A stretch of DNA of 64,000 nucleotides from Dermatophilaceae bacterium Sec6.4 (GCA_039636865.1 CP144172.1:2356001-2420000), one strand, 5' to 3'; shown: positions 25,666 through 35,324, counted from the stretch's first letter. Numbers and translations: made by a program. Notes: generated by a model from the letters alone, not told the origin.

Positions 25666-27918
25666 TCATCGGTGCGGTGCGAAGTTGCGCAGCCGCAGCG
25701 AATTGGAAATGACCAGCATCGAACTCATCGCCATCGCGGCCGCCGCGATGAGCGGGTTCAACAGACCTGCAGCCGCGATAGGGATCGCCGCCACGTTGTA
25801 GGCGAAGGCCCACACCAGGTTGCCGCGAATGGTGCGTTGCGTGCGACGGGCGAGTTGCACGGCGTCCACGACGACCCGTAGTTCGTCCCGGACGAGGATG
25901 ATGTCAGCCGACTTCATCGCGATGTCCGTTCCGCGGACCAGCGCCATCCCGAGGTCGGCAGTGGCGAGAGCGGCCGAGTCGTTGATGCCGTCACCGACCA
26001 TCGCGACGCATCGACCTTCGGCTCGCAGTGCCTCGATGCGAGCGGCCTTGTCGTCCGGCAGCACCCGGGCATACACGTCCTGGATACCCAGCTGGCCGGC
26101 CACGACGGTCGCCGTCTGCAGTGAGTCGCCGGTCAGGAGCACGGTGTGTAAGCCGATCTCGTGCAGTGCCTGCACTGCGGGTGCTGCCGACGTCCGGACG
26201 GTATCGCTGATCGCGAGCACCGCGACGAGACGCCCGTCGACCGCCAGGAGCACCGCGCTGTTTCCCTCGCCGGCAGCCCGTGCAACGGCGAGTTGCGCCG
26301 GGCCGGTGAACGCCACCGCATGGCGTTCCAACAGGTCTGCTGTTCCGATGACGCAGCGCAGTCCGTCGATCGTGGCCACGGCTCCCGCACCGGGGAACGC
26401 TTCGAACAGTTCCGGGGGAGTGGGGCGTCCGACCATGGGTTCGGCGTACCGCACCACCGCCGCAGCGATCGGATGTTCCGATGCCGATTCCAGCGCGGCG
26501 GCGTACCGCACGACATCCACCTGCGACATCTCGTCGAGCAGTTCGACCTGCTGGACCCGCATCCGGCCGGTGGTGAGGGTACCGGTCTTGTCGAAGACCA
26601 CCGTGTCGATGCGACCGCTGGCCTCCAGTGCGTCGTGACCCTTGATGAGGATGCCCAGTTGTCCACCGCGCCCGATACCGACCATCAACGCGGTGGGTGT
26701 TGCCAGACCGAGCGCGCACGGACAGGCAATGATCAGGACTGCCACCCCGTTCGCGAGGGCGGCGTCGGCTCCGGATCCGAACCACCAGCCGATGGCTACT
26801 CCCAGCGCGATCAGCATGACGACGGGTACGAAGTAGCCCGTCACCCTGTCCGCCAGCTTCTGGGCCCGGGACTTGCGCCGCTGGGCCTCCTGGGCGATCG
26901 CTGCCATCTGCGCGAGCCGGGTGCGCTGTCCCACGGCGGTCGCCTCGATGACCAGCCGGCCGGTCAGATTTGTCGTCCCACCGATGATCTGTTCGCCGTC
27001 GGCCACTTCTGAGGGCGTCGACTCGCCGGTCATCGCGCTGGTGTCGATGCTGCCGCCACCGGCCACCAGCACGCCGTCGGCTACCACCCGCTCACCGGGC
27101 AGGACCACGAACCGGTCGCCGGTCTGCAGCTGTTCGGTGGGGATGAGACGTTCGATTCCGTCTTTGAGGATGCGTGCTTGCTTGACCGCAAGGGAGGCAA
27201 GGGCCTGCATGACATCACCCACCTGGCCCCTGGCGCGGGTTTCGAAATACCGGCCGCCGAGCTGGAAGGTCACCATGCCCGCAGCGACGTCGAGGTAGAT
27301 GGCGTCGGCGCCGGCGGGGGTCGATCCGAAGCCCAGCCAGTAGCCCGGTGTCGTTGACGGGTGCACCAGCAGGGCGTACAACGCCCACCCGAAGGACACC
27401 AGCGCACCCAGTGAGACCAGCGTGTCCATGCTGAGGACGCCGTGCTGCAACCCGCGCCACGTCGCCTTGTGGAACGGCCACGCCGCCCACGTCACGATCG
27501 GGATGGCCAGTAGCACGCACAACGCCTGCCACCCGTTGAATCGCAACCCTGGCACGAGCGCGAGCAGGATCGTCAGGTCGCACAGCGGAACGGTGAGCAG
27601 GGCCGATACCGCCAGGCGCCGACGAAGCCCGCTCAGGCGCATCTGTGAGGCCCGACGGGTCCACTCGTCGTCGTCCGGGTTGTGCAGGACCGCGGTGTAG
27701 CCCGCGCTCTCCACGGCGGCGATAGCGACTGCAGAATCGCCATCCCCCAGGCCGGTTACCACCACACGATCCGTGGCGAGATTGACCGAGGCATAGACAC
27801 CCGGCAGCTTGTTCAACTTCTGCTCGACCCGGTTCGCGCATGCTGCGCAGGACATGCCGCCGACGTCCAGCTCCAGTCGGTCCTGCTCGACGTCCGGGTG
27901 CTGGTCAACGGTCGTCAT
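25666..27918 (-). CDS. copA: Copper-translocating P1B-type ATPase CopA
   Basis: A 750-residue heavy-metal P-type ATPase. One N-terminal HMA domain (GGMSCAACANRVEQKL) is followed by membrane helices, the actuator TGES motif, the intramembrane CPC in IIACPCALGLATPTAL, the phosphorylation site DKTGTLTTG, HP in SEHPIAAA and the hinge GDGINDSAAL. CPC and the HMA Cys pair fit Cu(I) export. The ATG at 27918 lies 14 bases inside the end of the upstream gene, so the two are translationally coupled. An earlier in-frame ATG at 28032 would put the start deep inside that gene. Confidence 0.94.
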   Translation of the reverse strand: MTTVDQHPDVEQDRLELDVGGMSCAACANRVEQKLNKLPGVYASVNLATDRVVVTGLGDGDSAVAIAAVESAGYTAVLHNPDDDEWTRRASQMRLSGLRRRLAVSALLTVPLCDLTILLALVPGLRFNGWQALCVLLAIPIVTWAAWPFHKATWRGLQHGVLSMDTLVSLGALVSFGWALYALLVHPSTTPGYWLGFGSTPAGADAIYLDVAAGMVTFQLGGRYFETRARGQVGDVMQALASLAVKQARILKDGIERLIPTEQLQTGDRFVVLPGERVVADGVLVAGGGSIDTSAMTGESTPSEVADGEQIIGGTTNLTGRLVIEATAVGQRTRLAQMAAIAQEAQRRKSRAQKLADRVTGYFVPVVMLIALGVAIGWWFGSGADAALANGVAVLIIACPCALGLATPTALMVGIGRGGQLGILIKGHDALEASGRIDTVVFDKTGTLTTGRMRVQQVELLDEMSQVDVVRYAAALESASEHPIAAAVVRYAEPMVGRPTPPELFEAFPGAGAVATIDGLRCVIGTADLLERHAVAFTGPAQLAVARAAGEGNSAVLLAVDGRLVAVLAISDTVRTSAAPAVQALHEIGLHTVLLTGDSLQTATVVAGQLGIQDVYARVLPDDKAARIEALRAEGRCVAMVGDGINDSAALATADLGMALVRGTDIAMKSADIILVRDELRVVVDAVQLARRTQRTIRGNLVWAFAYNVAAIPIAAAGLLNPLIAAAAMAMSSMLVISNSLRLRNFAPHR

Positions 27919-29947
27919 CGACTGGTCCCTTCGACGGTGCGCCCATCCGGGCGAGCATCTCGTTGTAGGCGTCGAACGATGAGTCGGCCCCTGAGTCGAG
28001 GTGTCGGTCGACACGCTTGGCCACCCGCGCATCTTGTCGCGACCACTGCATGACCAGGGCGATGATGATGATGACCAACGGGAACTCGCCTGCAGCCCAT
28101 GCGATTCCGCCGCCGACGTACTGGTCGTGCGGCAGGTCCGTCATCCACGGTTCGTTCAAAAAGGTGTAGAGGGACTTTGCGATCACGGTGTCGCGGGTCA
28201 TGACGATGACCCCGAAGAAGGCGTGGAACGGCATGGCGGCCAGGATCAGCCCGAGTTTGCCGAGGTAGGGCACAGTCCGCGGTGGAGGGTCCACCCCGAT
28301 CGTCAGCCCGTAGAACAGGTAACCGGCCAGGATGAAGTGTAGATAGGCCAGTTGATGGGCCCACTGGAAGCGCAGGGTGTCGGCGAAGAGGGGGCTGAAA
28401 TAGAGCACATAGTAGGACAGGATGAAGACCGCGAAGACTTCGAGCGGGTTGTAGAGCCAGCTCAGGAAGCGCGACTTCAACAGCACGGTGAGCCATTCGT
28501 GCGGCCCCGCCGGCTCGCTCCGCGCGTGGCTCCTGGTGGCACGTAATGCCAGCGTTGTGGGCCCTCCCAGCACCATCAGCAGCGGACCGAGCATGTTCAG
28601 GCTCATGTGAAGTGCCATGTGCACGCTGAAGACGGCCCCGGCGTATCGGCCCAGTCCACTGGAGGTCGTCAGGACGACGACGACCCATCCGCAGATCCAT
28701 GCAACGGTGCGTCCCGGTGGCCAGTGGTCACCCCTTCGGTGCAGTCGGAGCACTCCCAGCAGGTAAGCGACGATCGCCACCACGCTGATCACGAGGAACA
28801 AGATGTTGATGCGCCAGTCGAAGACGAGTTCAAACAGATGCGGCGTCGTTCTCAGATCAAAGCCGAAGAACTTCTGAGCGGTGCTGGTCGGCACGAAGTA
28901 CTGGGGTGAGGGAATGCGCTGACGGACCACGGTGGCCGCGATGGCCAGCAGGATCAGCAGGGCAGCAGCGCCGTCCTGCAGCTGCCCGGTCAGTGACTGT
29001 CCGGGCAGTGAGCGGGCAGCGGAGCCGGCCGAATCAGCCGGCTTACCGGGTGATGAGAACCGAGTTCGCCGTACCGCGAAACCTGCGGCGGCGAGGATCA
29101 GCAGATCACGGGCGATGAACCACCGGCCGGTGGCATTGGACCACGGGGCGGTGCCTGCCAGTTCGAACCATGCGACGCCGATGTCGGTGAGCACGGTGAC
29201 GGCGGCGCCGATCAGCACCACGCGTCGCACTCGGACCTGGGCCAGTGGTTCGACGGTGAGGATGTGCCCCCCGCATCTGAGCGCAATCAGTACTCCGGCC
29301 AGCACCGTGAAGGTCGGGGTGCCGATGGTTGCCAGATCGCTGCCGTAGTCGTGGTTCGGTCCGATCAGCACCTGGGTGATCACGACCGGTGCGAGGACGG
29401 CCACGAACCCCAGGATCACGACGAGCGGTACGAAGTCCCACGATGACATCAGCAGAGCGAGCCCGGCAATCGCGAACGCGCAGACCGCGACCACGATCCA
29501 GGCCCGGGGCAGCTCGTTCGCGTGGATCAGTGAGCCGACCGTTCCCCCCCGTGCCAGGGAGCTCAACGGCCGCCCTGCGGCGTCCGAACCGTCGACGACA
29601 ACCAGGGCGGTGCTGGCTGCACCCCAGAGCAACGCGGTCCAGAACATCGGCCTGAATTCGCGGTGCGCCCCCAGGACCATCCGGTCCCGTCCACGGCGGG
29701 GGGTGATGAAGACGACCAGGACCCACCAGCCGAGGCAGCAGGCTGCTGAGACACCCGCAACGAGCTGCAGGGCGGCGCTGGTCAACGCAGTCGCCGTGCC
29801 TGGAAAGTGCAACTCGATGGGCAGATACCCCGCCGCGCCGAGCCGGGCCACAGACAGGAGTACGAGAGCCAGAGGTATGACCAGGAGCGCCAACACCCGC
29901 ACTGCGGAGAAGGTCGGTATTACCGGGGCAGACGCGGACTCAGTCAC
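27905..29947 (-). CDS. Fused CopD-like / CtaG-like copper and oxidase assembly membrane protein
   Basis: A 680-residue polytopic membrane protein. The N-terminal half (about residues 1-330) looks like the CopD copper-transport family, the C-terminal half (about 350-650) like caa3_CtaG, with TSSGLGRYAGAVFSVHMALH, MLGPLLMVLGGP and GFI-like late helices. Such fusions are common in actinobacteria and are thought to deliver copper to cytochrome c oxidase. It overlaps the copA start by 14 bp, placing copper insertion and copper export in one operon. A SURF1 gene for the same oxidase lies at 1556-2386. An AT-rich stretch near 29990-30005 is a likely promoter region. Confidence 0.9.
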   Translation of the reverse strand: MTESASAPVIPTFSAVRVLALLVIPLALVLLSVARLGAAGYLPIELHFPGTATALTSAALQLVAGVSAACCLGWWVLVVFITPRRGRDRMVLGAHREFRPMFWTALLWGAASTALVVVDGSDAAGRPLSSLARGGTVGSLIHANELPRAWIVVAVCAFAIAGLALLMSSWDFVPLVVILGFVAVLAPVVITQVLIGPNHDYGSDLATIGTPTFTVLAGVLIALRCGGHILTVEPLAQVRVRRVVLIGAAVTVLTDIGVAWFELAGTAPWSNATGRWFIARDLLILAAAGFAVRRTRFSSPGKPADSAGSAARSLPGQSLTGQLQDGAAALLILLAIAATVVRQRIPSPQYFVPTSTAQKFFGFDLRTTPHLFELVFDWRINILFLVISVVAIVAYLLGVLRLHRRGDHWPPGRTVAWICGWVVVVLTTSSGLGRYAGAVFSVHMALHMSLNMLGPLLMVLGGPTTLALRATRSHARSEPAGPHEWLTVLLKSRFLSWLYNPLEVFAVFILSYYVLYFSPLFADTLRFQWAHQLAYLHFILAGYLFYGLTIGVDPPPRTVPYLGKLGLILAAMPFHAFFGVIVMTRDTVIAKSLYTFLNEPWMTDLPHDQYVGGGIAWAAGEFPLVIIIIALVMQWSRQDARVAKRVDRHLDSGADSSFDAYNEMLARMGAPSKGPVDDDR

Positions 29948-30123
29948 GCGTGCGCGGCACCGATCGAACGATCCTCAGGCGGGTCCGAAACATTCATTAA
30001 CTGTACAACTCCCGTCGCGCAAGCCCTCGGCGCGCACACGCCGCAACCCTGCGGGCCTCAGATCACCGGACCCGGTCCAATTCCAGTTGACTGACCTCCT
30101 GGTTGCCTGCGCAGTGGCTGGTC

Positions 30124-30556
30124 ATGCAACACGAGGACTTCGTCCGGGCCGGGAACCAGGCAGCAGACCCATCGCTCTACGACGTGGAGAACGCTGCGAT
30201 GGATCGAGACGGCGTCCTGTGGTCGGCCGTGTGTCGCCACGCCCCCTGGTCCGAGCGGGTACTGCTGGACCTGGGGTGCGGAGCCGGCTTCTGGGACCGC
30301 GAGGGTGAGTCCCGGTTCCGCCGAGCACCTGCCACTACCGGACGGCTCCGTGGACGTCGTGCACGCCAGGTTTGCCTACTTCTTCCCGCACCCTGAGTTC
30401 GATCCATCTGCCGGGCTTACAGAAGTGGCACGAGTGCTGCGCCCCGGCGGCAGAGTTGCCGTCATCGACAACGACACCGAGGAGTGGTTCTGCAACCATC
30501 CGGACCGTACCCACGTGAGCTATGGCTATCTGCTGCACGTATGGATCACCCACTGA
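30124..30556 (+). pseudogene. Class I SAM methyltransferase, internally deleted and frameshifted
   Basis: Two pieces of one methyltransferase lie in different frames. Piece one (frame of base 30124) reads from MQHEDFVRAGNQ through VLLDLGCGAGFWDRE, which is motif I of the SAM site. Piece two (frame of base 30305) reads GSAEHLPLPDGSVDVVHARF and then LTEVARVLRPGGRVAVIDND. In intact relatives about 35 residues including motif II separate them; here they meet near 30303-30316 with a frame change. The C-terminal part after the VIDND block is also missing. The product cannot be functional. Confidence 0.82.
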
Positions 30557-30643
30557 CTCCATCGACGACACAACGAGGCTGTGATGGGCGTAGGGCAGGG
30601 CGGCGGTCGAGTTGCGCGCCGCTTGGAGGGAGATAGAGATCGG

Positions 30644-30727
30644 TGTCCGGAGGGGGACTTGAACCCCCACCCTCCTGAGAGGACTAGCACCTCAAGCTAG
30701 CGCGTCTGCCTATTCCGCCACCCGGAC
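30644..30727 (-). tRNA. tRNA-Leu, anticodon GAG
   Basis: Read on the minus strand, the 5' arm GTCCGGG pairs with CTCCGGAC at the 3' end. The anticodon stem CTAGC/GCTAG encloses loop TTGAGGT, giving anticodon GAG (Leu codons CTC and CTT). A long variable arm (CCTCTCAGGAGG) marks a class II tRNA, and the T arm GGGGGTTCAAGTCCCCC is canonical. The discriminator is A and CCA is not encoded. No second attachment-site copy or integrase is seen nearby. Confidence 0.96.
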
Positions 30728-30846
30728 AGGGTGTTCGGCGACCTCCTGCGTAGGGGGCCGACGACGCGAAAGATTAGCACGCACATGGCCGGTGGCCTGC
30801 ATTCACGATCCGTGCTCGGCAATTGCGGTGGCATCGGTCGGAACCG

Positions 30847-32070
30847 TCAGGCAGCGGGCGCGCGGGGGGCTACCCGGAGCACCCTGTCCTGCCCGTCCCC
30901 GTTGTCCGTCGTCACGTAGAGCGACCCACCAGGACCGGTCTGGACGGTGCGGATCCGGCCATATTTCTGCGTGAGCTCCGACATCCGTTCATCGCGGATG
31001 ACGTTGCCGGCCAGGTCCAGCGACAGGATGCGCACGCCTTTGTTCTTCAGTTCGGCGACGGCGATGGCGCCTTGCCAACGACCCCACGCTGCACCTTCCA
31101 GGAACGTGATGCCGCAGGTGGCGACCGTCGAGGCCCCGGAAGACCACCGCGCGGGTATGGCGTCGGGGAACTTGACCGTGTCCGTCATCGGCACCGATTC
31201 GTCGTAACCCGGCACCGGGTCCCAACCGTAGTTACCGCCCGCTCGCAGCAGGTTCGTCTCGTCATCCCTGCTGCTGCCCTGTTCCTGGGTCCACACCTGG
31301 GTTGTCCCGGGACGCACCGCTATGCCCTGCAGGTTGCGGTGCCCGTAGCTCGTCACGTACCGCGCGTTGCCGCCCCGCGAATAGAACGGGTTGTCCGTGG
31401 GGATCTGACCGTCGGTGCCCACCCGGAGCGTTTTCCCGCCGAGCGAGTTCAGATCCTGCGGGTTCGTGCCATCCGCAGCGTCACCGGTCGCAACCGCCAA
31501 GAGGTTGCCCGGCACGAAACGCAGCCGACAGCCGCTGTGCCGCCCACTGGTCACCGGCAACCCGGTGAGAATTGCTTTCTCGCGACGGGCAGACCGGCCG
31601 TCTGCCGACAGTGCCCACCGGATCACCCGCGCGTCTATCGGCTTGCCGCCACGCTGGTGGGTCTGACACGTGTAGAAGGTCGTGTGCTCGGTGGTCGGAT
31701 CAATCACCAGTCCCTCAAGACCGCCCTCGCTCTGTACGAAGAGATCGTCCAGCGGAGCCTGCACCGGGGTCACTTTGCCGGCCGCTGTGCGCAGGGTGAT
31801 CTTCCCGGGCCTCTGCGTGGTCAGCATGTCGCCGTTCTTGAAGAACGACACATCCCACGGATGGTCCAGGCCCGACATCACCGTTTGGACGCCCGGGGAG
31901 GAGGCAGTTGCAGTTGTGGCTGCGGCCCCCGATCCGGGTCCTGTGGACCCCGACGAGCAACCACCCAGCAAAACACCGACAACAGTGAGCTTCGCGCCGT
32001 TGCGGACGGATGCTGCCGGCCCGAAGCGAAGGAATCGGCGGTGGGCTGCAGCAGGCTTGCGTCGGTCCAT
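30847..32070 (-). CDS. PQQ-dependent sugar dehydrogenase-like lipoprotein
   Basis: A 407-residue secreted protein. The N terminus has basic residues, a hydrophobic stretch and the lipobox LLGGC (VVGVLLGGCSS), so it should be lipid-anchored on the outer face of the membrane. The mature part is a six-bladed beta-propeller of the glucose/sorbosone dehydrogenase family: GLDHPWDVSFF, SEGGLEGLVIDP, SGRHSGCRLRFVPGN, YGHRNLQGIAVRP and NYGWDPVPGY. Relatives oxidise aldoses with pyrroloquinoline quinone. No PQQ synthesis gene is in the window. A strong inverted repeat sits 13 bases before the start. Confidence 0.9.
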   Translation of the reverse strand: MDRRKPAAAHRRFLRFGPAASVRNGAKLTVVGVLLGGCSSGSTGPGSGAAATTATASSPGVQTVMSGLDHPWDVSFFKNGDMLTTQRPGKITLRTAAGKVTPVQAPLDDLFVQSEGGLEGLVIDPTTEHTTFYTCQTHQRGGKPIDARVIRWALSADGRSARREKAILTGLPVTSGRHSGCRLRFVPGNLLAVATGDAADGTNPQDLNSLGGKTLRVGTDGQIPTDNPFYSRGGNARYVTSYGHRNLQGIAVRPGTTQVWTQEQGSSRDDETNLLRAGGNYGWDPVPGYDESVPMTDTVKFPDAIPARWSSGASTVATCGITFLEGAAWGRWQGAIAVAELKNKGVRILSLDLAGNVIRDERMSELTQKYGRIRTVQTGPGGSLYVTTDNGDGQDRVLRVAPRAPAA

Positions 32071-32082
32071 GGATCAACGCTA

Positions 32083-32126
32083 CCCAATGGGATCTGCTCG
32101 CCGATCGCTGAGCAGATCCCACTGGG
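32083..32126. promoter_or_regulatory. 17-bp inverted repeat between divergent sugar dehydrogenase and DNA ligase genes
   Basis: CCCA-A-TGGGATCTGCTC (32083-32099) and GAGCAGATCCCA-C-TGGG (32110-32126) pair at 16 of 17 positions around a 10-base centre. It lies 13 bases before the minus-strand start and 114 bases before the plus-strand start. Such a long dyad between divergent genes suits an operator or a leader hairpin of the sugar dehydrogenase; a terminator is unlikely here. Confidence 0.72.
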
Positions 32127-32240
32127 GGGTGCAGGTTGCATCTCGTGGTGAGGGGCGCGCAATTGCAGCACCGTCGGCACAATATGCACCCACTGCCGAT
32201 GTGACCCCCGATCGTCGGTGGTCGGCGGCACACTGGATGG

Positions 32241-33782
32241 ATGCTGCTCAACGATCTCGTCGAGACCTCCTCCCGCATCGGTGCGACCCGATCTCGTAAC
32301 GCCAAGACGGAGCTCGTAGCTGCCCTGCTGCGAGCGGCTTTTCCGAGCGAGGTGGAGATTGTCGCCGCCTATCTGGCGGGAGTTCTTCCGCAGCGGCGGG
32401 TGGGCGTGGGATACCGCGCGCTCGCAGACGTCCCGCCGGCGCGCGACGATCCGAGTCTCACGATCGGACAGACCGATGCCGCGATGCAGCGACTGGCCGA
32501 CGCATCCGGGCCTGGGTCGGCGGGCGTGCGCGAGCAGGAACTGAGCGACCTGCTGGCATCCGCGACGACATCTGAACAACGCTTCCTGAAGGGTCTGATC
32601 ACCGGGGAGTTACGTCAGGGCGCGCAAGACGGTGTCATGCTCGCTGCGATCGCTGTTGCCGCAGCAGTACCGACGGCGGATGTACGACGGGCCGTCATGC
32701 TCACCGGTTTCGCCGCGCCCGTGGCAGCGGTGGCAATGACCGGGGGAGTGGCGGCGCTCGCTGAGATCGAGTTGGTACCCGGACGGCCCCTGCGACCGAT
32801 GCTCGCCGCCTCCGACACCAGTGTCGCCGACGCGCTGGCGACCGTCGCGGCGCCGGGAGAAGCGGGCGCAGTGGAGTGCAAACTGGACGGCATCCGCATC
32901 CAGGCGCACAAGAACGGCAACGAAATCCAGCTGTTCACCCGCAGCCTGGAGGACATCACCGACCGACTACCCGAGGTGGTCGAGATCGTGATGGCAATCG
33001 ATGCCGGCTGCATCGTGCTCGACGGGGAGGTCATCGCACTACGCGCGGACGGTGTGCCGCACCCCTTCCAGGTCACCGGTGCGCGAACGGCGAGTCGCAA
33101 AGACCCGGCGCGGCTGCGACGCGAAACCCCGGTCACACCGTGGTTCTTCGACCTGCTCCATCTGGACGGCGAGAACCTCATCGACCTACCCGCGAGTGCA
33201 CGGTGGGAACGGCTCGCCGCGCTCGTTCCCGATACCTGCCTGGTCCCTCGCATCGTGACCGCTGACGCATTCGAGGGCGACCGGTTCTTCGCGGAAAAGG
33301 TGGGTACCGGGCACGAAGGCGTCGTCGTGAAGTCGCTGTCGGCGCCGTATGCGGCGGGACGTCGCGGAGCCGGGTGGGTCAAGGTCAAGCCCCGCCACAC
33401 TCTGGATCTGGTGGTGCTGGCCGTTGAACGGGGCAGCGGCCGACGATCCGGCCTGCTGTCCAATATCCATCTTGGCGCCCGCGACCCGGAGACCGGCGGT
33501 TTTGTGATGCTGGGCAAGACCTTCAAGGGAATGACGGACGAAATGCTCGCCTGGCAGACGCAGCGATTCGGCGAGCTCGCCACCTCGGACGACGGCTGGA
33601 CGCTGACACTGCGCCCCGAGCAGGTCGTCGAGATCGCCTTCGACGGTATCCAACGTTCCACCCGTTACCCCGGTGGCATGGCGCTGCGATTCGCGCGGGT
33701 GCTGCGCTACCGCGACGACAAACGCGCCGACGAGGCCGACACGGTGAAGGTGGTGCGCGAGATGGCACAGTGGGACGCATGA
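32241..33782 (+). CDS. ATP-dependent DNA ligase (LigB-like)
   Basis: A 513-residue ATP-dependent DNA ligase. The N-terminal alpha-helical domain (about 1-190) is followed by the adenylation domain with the nucleophilic Lys in ECKLDGIRIQAHK, motif III WFFDLLHLDG, motif IV EGVVVKSL and motif V GWVKVKPRHTLDLVV; the OB-fold has RPEQVVEIAFDGIQ. Length is close to the mycobacterial LigB type. These ligases are accessory to NAD-dependent LigA. The stop overlaps the start of the next gene (ATGA), so the peptidase is coupled. Confidence 0.93.
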   Translation: MLLNDLVETSSRIGATRSRNAKTELVAALLRAAFPSEVEIVAAYLAGVLPQRRVGVGYRALADVPPARDDPSLTIGQTDAAMQRLADASGPGSAGVREQELSDLLASATTSEQRFLKGLITGELRQGAQDGVMLAAIAVAAAVPTADVRRAVMLTGFAAPVAAVAMTGGVAALAEIELVPGRPLRPMLAASDTSVADALATVAAPGEAGAVECKLDGIRIQAHKNGNEIQLFTRSLEDITDRLPEVVEIVMAIDAGCIVLDGEVIALRADGVPHPFQVTGARTASRKDPARLRRETPVTPWFFDLLHLDGENLIDLPASARWERLAALVPDTCLVPRIVTADAFEGDRFFAEKVGTGHEGVVVKSLSAPYAAGRRGAGWVKVKPRHTLDLVVLAVERGSGRRSGLLSNIHLGARDPETGGFVMLGKTFKGMTDEMLAWQTQRFGELATSDDGWTLTLRPEQVVEIAFDGIQRSTRYPGGMALRFARVLRYRDDKRADEADTVKVVREMAQWDA

Positions 33783-35098
33783 CGGATCAGCAGCCCGAAG
33801 ACGAAGTCGTACAACTCTGCCAAGACCTGATCGGCATCGACACCAGCAACTACGGCGACGGCAGCGGCCCAGGGGAGCGCAAGGCCGCCGAGTACGTCCT
33901 GGGCAGGCTGCAAGAGGTCGGCCTCGAGCCCGAACTGGTCGAGAGTGAGCCGGGTCGCGCCAGTGTGATGGTGCGTATAGAGGGCGAAGACTCCTCACGC
34001 GGTGCGCTGTGCGTGCACGGCCACCTCGACGTCGTCCCCGCCAACGCCGACGACTGGGCCGCTGATCCGTTCGGTGCCGAGCTCCGCGACGGGTGCGTAT
34101 GGGGCCGTGGAGCTGTCGACATGAAAGACATGGACGCGATGATTCTGGCGTGCGTGCGCGATCTCGCTCGCACTGGTAGAAAGCCCGCCCGCGACCTGGT
34201 GATCGGGTTCCTCGCCGACGAGGAGGCCGGGGGACTCAAGGGTTCGCACTGGCTCGCACAGCACCGCCCCGACTTCTTCGAGGGGGTCACCGAGGCCATC
34301 AGCGAAGTCGGTGGCTACTCGGTCACGGTACGTAACAAACAGGGCCAGGATCAGCGGGCCTACCTGCTGCAGACCGCCGAAAAGGGGATTGCCTGGTTGA
34401 CCCTGCGAGCCCACGGGCGCGCCGGGCACGGTTCGTTGGTTGCCGATGACAACGCGGTCGTGCGTCTCGCCGAAGCCATTGCGCGCATCGATGCGCACCG
34501 TTGGCCTCGTGAGTTCCTTGCCTCGGTCCGGGATCTCTTCGACGGTCTGTCGCAGCTCACCGGCAAGCCCTACGACGGCGACGATGTCGACCATCTGCTG
34601 CCCGACCTCGCGGGTGCGTCCGCTTTCGTGAAGGCGACGTTGCAGAACACTGCCAACTTCACCATGTTGAACTCCGGGTACAAGCACAACGTCATCCCGC
34701 AGAGCGCGAGCGCATCTCTGGACTGCCGGTTCCTGCCCGGCCATGAGGCGGAGATGATGGCGATCATCTCCGAGCTGGCGGGCGAGCACGTCGAAGTCAT
34801 TGTGGTCCACCGGGACATCGCGCTGGAAGCGCCGTACGACGCACCGTTGGTGGAGAAGATGAAGCAGGCGCTCCTTGTCGAAGACCCCGGTGCGGCAATC
34901 CTTCCCTACTGCCTGTCCGGCGGCACCGACAACAAGGCGCTCGCCACCCTTGGCATCACCGGGTACGGCTTCGCACCGCTGCGACTACCGGCCGGTCTGG
35001 ACTTCTCGTCGATGTTTCACGGCGTCAACGAACGGGTCCCCGTGGAGGCGTTGACATTCGGCGCCAGGGTGCTGAGCGGGTTCCTCGCCGACTGCTGA
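33779..35098 (+). CDS. M20-family metallopeptidase
   Basis: A 439-residue zinc peptidase with the ligand blocks VHGHLDVVP, WGRGAVDMKD and the catalytic Glu pair in FLADEEAGG, a dimerisation domain (HGRAGHGSL) and a final His in MFHGVNERVP. The group includes succinyl-diaminopimelate desuccinylase, carboxypeptidases and dipeptidases, and the substrate cannot be fixed. The ATG at 33779 overlaps the ligase stop. An ATG at 33770 would extend further into the ligase gene. Confidence 0.9.
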   Translation: MTDQQPEDEVVQLCQDLIGIDTSNYGDGSGPGERKAAEYVLGRLQEVGLEPELVESEPGRASVMVRIEGEDSSRGALCVHGHLDVVPANADDWAADPFGAELRDGCVWGRGAVDMKDMDAMILACVRDLARTGRKPARDLVIGFLADEEAGGLKGSHWLAQHRPDFFEGVTEAISEVGGYSVTVRNKQGQDQRAYLLQTAEKGIAWLTLRAHGRAGHGSLVADDNAVVRLAEAIARIDAHRWPREFLASVRDLFDGLSQLTGKPYDGDDVDHLLPDLAGASAFVKATLQNTANFTMLNSGYKHNVIPQSASASLDCRFLPGHEAEMMAIISELAGEHVEVIVVHRDIALEAPYDAPLVEKMKQALLVEDPGAAILPYCLSGGTDNKALATLGITGYGFAPLRLPAGLDFSSMFHGVNERVPVEALTFGARVLSGFLADC

Positions 35099-35138
35099 AC
35101 GCCGACTGTGTGGCGCGACCACGTTGCGCGGGGACTGG

Positions 35139-35324
35139 TCAGGCGGTGCGCCGCACCTTGATGATCCTGCGCCGCAGCCATACCCGCCGATGTCCGCCGA
35201 GGTAGAGACGAACGCGCGCCAGCTCCCAGTGACCGTATTCAGCCTCGTCGGTGAGCGTCTGTCGTATATCGCTGCGCGAGACCTGCCGGGGGAATCGCAG
35301 CTCCCGGTACTCGTATTCGATCAT
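35139..35324 (-). CDS. DUF5703-family small basic protein
   Basis: A 61-residue protein MIEYEYRELRFPRQ followed by EAEYGHWELARVRLY and a very basic C terminus RRVWLRRRIIKVRRTA. This matches the actinobacterial DUF5703 family, which has no known role. I take the ATG at 35324 because the conserved block begins there; in-frame ATGs at 35348 and beyond are possible. It diverges from the acidic-tail protein gene with a 52-bp gap. Confidence 0.78.
   Translation of the reverse strand: MIEYEYRELRFPRQVSRSDIRQTLTDEAEYGHWELARVRLYLGGHRRVWLRRRIIKVRRTA

Noticed and set aside
30560..30790. Integrated element at tRNA-Leu
   Set aside because: No integrase and no second copy of the tRNA 3' end was found; only the methyltransferase wreck is nearby.
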